NCBI GenBank assembly: GCA_030606635.1
Contig: JAUWGA010000071.1
Coordinates: 1 to 8,785 of the forward strand
Direction: 5' to 3'
DNA from: Methanosarcinales archaeon
Lineage (GTDB): Archaea; Halobacteriota; Methanosarcinia; Methanosarcinales; Methanogasteraceae
Length of the DNA: 8,785 nucleotides
Position 1 is the stretch's first letter. Every line of letters starts with the position of its first letter. Of the stretch, positions 6,080 to 8,785 are shown in pieces. Below the pieces are notes generated by a model. It was given only the letters and a program-made list of their open reading frames with translations, was not told the DNA's origin and searched no databases. The position numbers were made by a program, and so were the translations under genes.

Positions 6080-7351
6080 TCACATCCCGGCTGGAAGACC
6101 GTACGCATCGGTCTCATCGAAGCAGTAGCAGACCGTCTGGTACCCGCCCTTCAACTCAACCACATCGTCTCTGACGCTTTCAGGCGATTCGGAGTCGAGC
6201 ACGATCCGTTTGAAGAAATCAGCGATCGCATCCATCTCTGACGTACCCATCCCGATGCGTGTCAGTTCCTGGGTCCCGATCCTGATTCCGGACGGTTCGT
6301 CTGTGACGCTGACCGTATCTCCTGGCAGAAGATTCTTGTTTACGATGATGTTCGCCTCTTCGAGTCCCGTTGCGGCTCTGATGCTGCCGCCGACCTTCGT
6401 TACATCGACTGCAACCTGATGCGACTCTGTAAACCCGTATGGCTCGCAAAGCACATCGAATCCGCGCTCATACAATGCCTGCGCAAGCGATTTTGCGTTT
6501 GCGATCACGGCAGATGCGTAATCCTCGCCAAACTCGATCATCTCTGCAAGCGAAACCCCGAGTCCTGCAAGATGGTGCAGATGGTGGTTGCTCACTGTGC
6601 CAGGAAAGACCGCTTCATCGATCCTGCCTGAAAGTTCCTTTTTGCACATAATAATCGCGCCCTGCGGTCCCGGAAAGGTCTTGTGCGTGGATCCGGTAAC
6701 CACTTCCGCGCCCTCGCGAAGCGGATCCTGAAACCGTTTTCCTGCGATGAGCCCGAGCACATGTGCGCCGTCATAGACAAGCGTTGCTCCCACTTCGCGG
6801 GCAGCATCAGCCGCTTCCCGAACAGGATGCGGGAACAGGAAGAGACTTCCCCCGAGAAGCACGATACGTGGCTTCACATCCCTGATCATGGCGGTCATGC
6901 GGTCGGGATCGATGTTCATGATCTCGGGATCGAATGGATGGGGCATCACGCGAAGTCCCCGGACGCCGGCAGCAGAGTACTGTACATGGCTGATGTGTCC
7001 GCCATACGGAACATCGAGTGACATGATCGTGTCTCCCGGCTTTGCGAGTGCAAAAAAAGCAGCGATGTTCGCGCCTACGCCTGATGTTGGCTGCACGTTG
7101 ATATGCTCTGCCCTGAAAAGTTCCTTTGCGAGTTCGATCGTCTTTGCCTCGATCTCGTCGATGTATTTGCAGCCCTGATAGAACCTGTGCCCGACCACGC
7201 CCTCTGCATACCGGTGAGCAAGATCGCTTGCCGCAAGCATCCGCACCCTCTTGCTCGTGAGGTTGTTGCTTGCGATCATCGGGAGGGCGTCGCGGTACCA
7301 TATATGGTGTGCCTCTGCGGCACGCATGATGAGATCGATATCAGCATTCAT
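6080..7351 (-). CDS. glyA: Serine hydroxymethyltransferase, archaeal type
   Basis: A 423-residue PLP enzyme of fold type I. It interconverts serine and glycine, passing the one-carbon unit to a pterin, probably tetrahydromethanopterin (or tetrahydrofolate) in such archaea. Visible residues: the PLP lysine K224 in GSTHKTFPGPQG; D194 and H197 in YDGAHVLGL; the YAEG motif with E50 and a following RFYQG (Y58); H119 in YGGHISH; R357 in SGIRIGTQELT. The usual ASEN near the N-terminus reads ASNN here (N29 for Glu). The N-terminus lacks the bacterial-style ENTDPEI opening, and the protein ends with a short tail after residue 390 (VVELKGGYQTVCYCF). The ATG at 7349-7351 gives the family length. Upstream it diverges from the LeuD-like gene; downstream is serS. 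Confidence 0.95.
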   Translation of the reverse strand: MNADIDLIMRAAEAHHIWYRDALPMIASNNLTSKRVRMLAASDLAHRYAEGVVGHRFYQGCKYIDEIEAKTIELAKELFRAEHINVQPTSGVGANIAAFFALAKPGDTIMSLDVPYGGHISHVQYSAAGVRGLRVMPHPFDPEIMNIDPDRMTAMIRDVKPRIVLLGGSLFLFPHPVREAADAAREVGATLVYDGAHVLGLIAGKRFQDPLREGAEVVTGSTHKTFPGPQGAIIMCKKELSGRIDEAVFPGTVSNHHLHHLAGLGVSLAEMIEFGEDYASAVIANAKSLAQALYERGFDVLCEPYGFTESHQVAVDVTKVGGSIRAATGLEEANIIVNKNLLPGDTVSVTDEPSGIRIGTQELTRIGMGTSEMDAIADFFKRIVLDSESPESVRDDVVELKGGYQTVCYCFDETDAYGLPAGM

Positions 7352-7378
7352 TGTTGGTGTTATGTAAGACCCGCAACC

Positions 7379-7387
7379 ATTTAAATA
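7379..7387 (-). promoter_or_regulatory. TATA-like box for glyA
   Basis: The minus strand reads TATTTAAAT, centred about 32 bases before the glyA ATG, giving a predicted leader of only a few bases. It lies back-to-back with the LeuD-side box at 7422-7429, so the two divergent promoters share a 101-base region that could also hold an operator, though I see no clear palindrome. Confidence 0.5.
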
Positions 7388-7421
7388 CGTTCTGGATGCG
7401 CCACCACGCCCGGATCAGCAC

Positions 7422-7429
7422 ATATAAAA
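7422..7429 (+). promoter_or_regulatory. TATA box for the LeuD/HacB-like gene
   Basis: ATATAAAA is centred about 27 bases before the ATG at 7453, the expected distance for a leaderless transcript. This position argues for the 7453 start over an upstream in-frame start at 7351, because the longer frame would run through the promoter. Confidence 0.55.
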
Positions 7430-7452
7430 GGTTTGAGTGGAAGCAATATATC

Positions 7453-7971
7453 ATGACACTGGAACCGATAACCGGCAAGGTGCTGCGGATATTTCCACAG
7501 GATACGAACACAGACGAGGTAATCTCAGGAAAGTACAAGTACGATGAACTCGATCTTTCCAAACTCGCAGTTCACACCTTTGAATCGATCGATCCGGATT
7601 TCTACACCGATAGCAAGCACGCAGAGAACCCGATCGTCGTTACGGCATCGAATTTCGGATGCGGATCATCGAGAGAACAGGCGCCGCAGGTCATAGCGGC
7701 ATGTGGCGTGGGATGCGTGATCGCAGAGTCGTTTGCCCGCATCTTCTACCGAAACGGGTTTAATATCGGGCTGCCGCTGATCGAATGCGCCGGGATCGCG
7801 GAAAAGGTCCACGAGGATGATGAACTGCGGATCGATTTCGAGAACGGGTCGATCACGAACGTGACGACCGGAGAAGAGTATGGTTTCAGCCCGATCCCAA
7901 AGTTCATGCAGGAGTTGCTCGATTCCGGAGGATTGCTGAGGTATCTCAAGGAGAAAGGGGGATACGAGTGA
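7453..7971 (+). CDS. 3-isopropylmalate dehydratase / homoaconitase small subunit (LeuD/HacB family)
   Basis: From the ATG at 7453 it is 172 residues, the usual size for this aconitase swivel-domain subunit. With an iron-sulfur large subunit, not present in this window, it isomerises 2-isopropylmalate (leucine synthesis) or homocitrate-type acids (2-oxosuberate for coenzyme B). Family motifs: TNTDEVISGKY near residues 19-29, NFGCGSSREQAP in the middle, then SFARIFYRNGFNIGLPLIEC. The substrate loop, where archaeal paralogues carry YLRT (homoaconitase) or YLV-type (isopropylmalate) motifs, reads YKYD here, so I cannot assign the substrate. SSREQAP replaces the commoner SSREHAP. The frame is open upstream to 7351, but the TATA box at 7422-7429 and the family length favour 7453. 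The stop overlaps the GTG start of the next gene. Confidence 0.88.
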   Translation: MTLEPITGKVLRIFPQDTNTDEVISGKYKYDELDLSKLAVHTFESIDPDFYTDSKHAENPIVVTASNFGCGSSREQAPQVIAACGVGCVIAESFARIFYRNGFNIGLPLIECAGIAEKVHEDDELRIDFENGSITNVTTGEEYGFSPIPKFMQELLDSGGLLRYLKEKGGYE

Positions 7972-8785
7972 TCGACGATCCCTACAATGTGCCATACCAG
8001 GCGATATATGCGGTCGGAAACTCTGATGGTAGTCTTGTCGAGATTATCGAGTTTTCTCGCTGCTACGGCGGCTCTGCATGGGCGCGGCACCATTACCAGA
8101 AGAGCCCTCTGGTGCTCGAGACGAAGGTTATCGGTAACACGATCCGGTATCTCTGCAAGACCGGCGAGTGTGACCTCGTGCTTGAGCCGTCGCGTGCAGC
8201 CGCGGGCATCAAATCCGTTACGGTGCACGATGACGAGATCCGGATCACCTACGCAGGTCTTGGCGGCGGCGGGGTCGGTGCAACCACCTGTCGGGCGGGT
8301 GCAAGCGGCGTGATCCGATCCGATATCAGCGAATCCGGCGGCGGGAAGGTCGGGAGCGGCACGATCGTTCTCCCCGGGCGGAGCCGGCTGATCATCGGGA
8401 TCGATGACACCGACTCAAAGGAGGTCGGTGCGACATGGTGTCTTGCGCATAACATCGCATGTGCTGTCGACTGCGATGCTGCCCGGTACCTGTCCCATTC
8501 GATCGTGCAGTTGCATCCGGTGCCTGCGAAGACGCAGAACTGCGTTTCGACGGCTCTTGAGTTCGCATGTCTGGACGGTGGTGCGGAACACGTGCTTGCC
8601 GAGATCCGTGATCTCCTGATTGAGTATTCAGTCTCTGCTGAGACCGGCATGGTCTCGCTCTCCAGTTTCGACGGATCGATTCTTGCGGATTACGGAAGAG
8701 AATGCAAGAGCAAGGTGCTACTCAGGGAGTATGCGCTGGAATCTGCCAGATCTGTGGGCGCTGATGTCTGGCTCGACGGAAACGG
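7968..8785 (+). CDS. Methanogenesis marker protein 11 (partial, runs off window)
   Basis: The frame starts at a GTG whose last two bases are part of the upstream TGA (GTGA overlap), after a purine-rich stretch, and stays open to the window end, 272 codons. I recognise methanogenesis marker protein 11 from DPYNVPYQ at the start, RCYGGSAWARHHYQKSPLV, VIGNTIRYL, TYAGLGGGGVGAT near residues 90-102, ESGGGKV, and IGIDDTDSKEVGATW near 143-157. The IDDTD segment resembles the ATP-using N-terminal region of TiaS, the archaeal tRNA-Ile2 agmatidine synthetase. The family is found in methanogens and relatives; its function is not established to my knowledge. The overlap implies coupled translation with the LeuD/HacB-like subunit. 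The C-terminus lies outside the window. Confidence 0.9.
   Translation, partial: MIDDPYNVPYQAIYAVGNSDGSLVEIIEFSRCYGGSAWARHHYQKSPLVLETKVIGNTIRYLCKTGECDLVLEPSRAAAGIKSVTVHDDEIRITYAGLGGGGVGATTCRAGASGVIRSDISESGGGKVGSGTIVLPGRSRLIIGIDDTDSKEVGATWCLAHNIACAVDCDAARYLSHSIVQLHPVPAKTQNCVSTALEFACLDGGAEHVLAEIRDLLIEYSVSAETGMVSLSSFDGSILADYGRECKSKVLLREYALESARSVGADVWLDGN

Noticed and set aside
6807..7301. Minus-strand 164-codon open frame overlapping glyA in another frame
   Set aside because: Arg- and His-rich composition typical of an out-of-frame reading of a conserved gene; glyA itself is unambiguous.
7351..7452. Upstream in-frame extension of the LeuD-like gene (34 extra codons)
   Set aside because: It runs through the divergent promoter region including the TATA box at 7422-7429, and family members start near the ATG at 7453.

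Overview
The window reads as euryarchaeal chromosome from a methanogen or a close relative such as an ANME or alkane-oxidising archaeon. The evidence is a PolD small subunit (DP1), a methanogen-type (class II rare form) seryl-tRNA synthetase, an archaeal-type serine hydroxymethyltransferase, methanogenesis marker protein 11 at the right edge, and TATA-like boxes placed for leaderless transcripts. I cannot assign a genus from sequence alone.

Left part (1-1477): the window opens on the last codons of a cofactor-independent phosphoglycerate mutase-like (ApgM family) gene. A two-gene HEPN/MNT toxin-antitoxin module follows on the minus strand. To its right lies a second, truncated copy of the ApgM C-terminus (about 64 codons). 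The AT-richer module is therefore bracketed by two copies of one gene's 3' end, which looks like an insertion scar. A 12-bp inverted repeat pair sits just right of the fragment.

Middle (1478-4254): a small predicted lipoprotein of unknown function is followed by a cis-prenyltransferase-family protein that has lost the N-terminal catalytic motifs but keeps the C-terminal RxG, like eukaryotic NgBR/Nus1 subunits. It converges with the gene for DP1, the exonuclease/small subunit of archaeal DNA polymerase D, whose catalytic motifs are all present.

Right (4255-8785): seryl-tRNA synthetase and serine hydroxymethyltransferase lie in the same direction on the minus strand, a serine-making and serine-charging pair, each with its own TATA-like box. 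Divergent from glyA is a LeuD/HacB-family small subunit, translationally overlapped by methanogenesis marker protein 11, which runs off the window. The LeuD-like protein may serve leucine or coenzyme B (2-oxosuberate) synthesis; its substrate loop matches neither signature I know.

No rRNA, tRNA, CRISPR array or complete insertion sequence was seen. No gene-free stretch exceeds about 255 bases.
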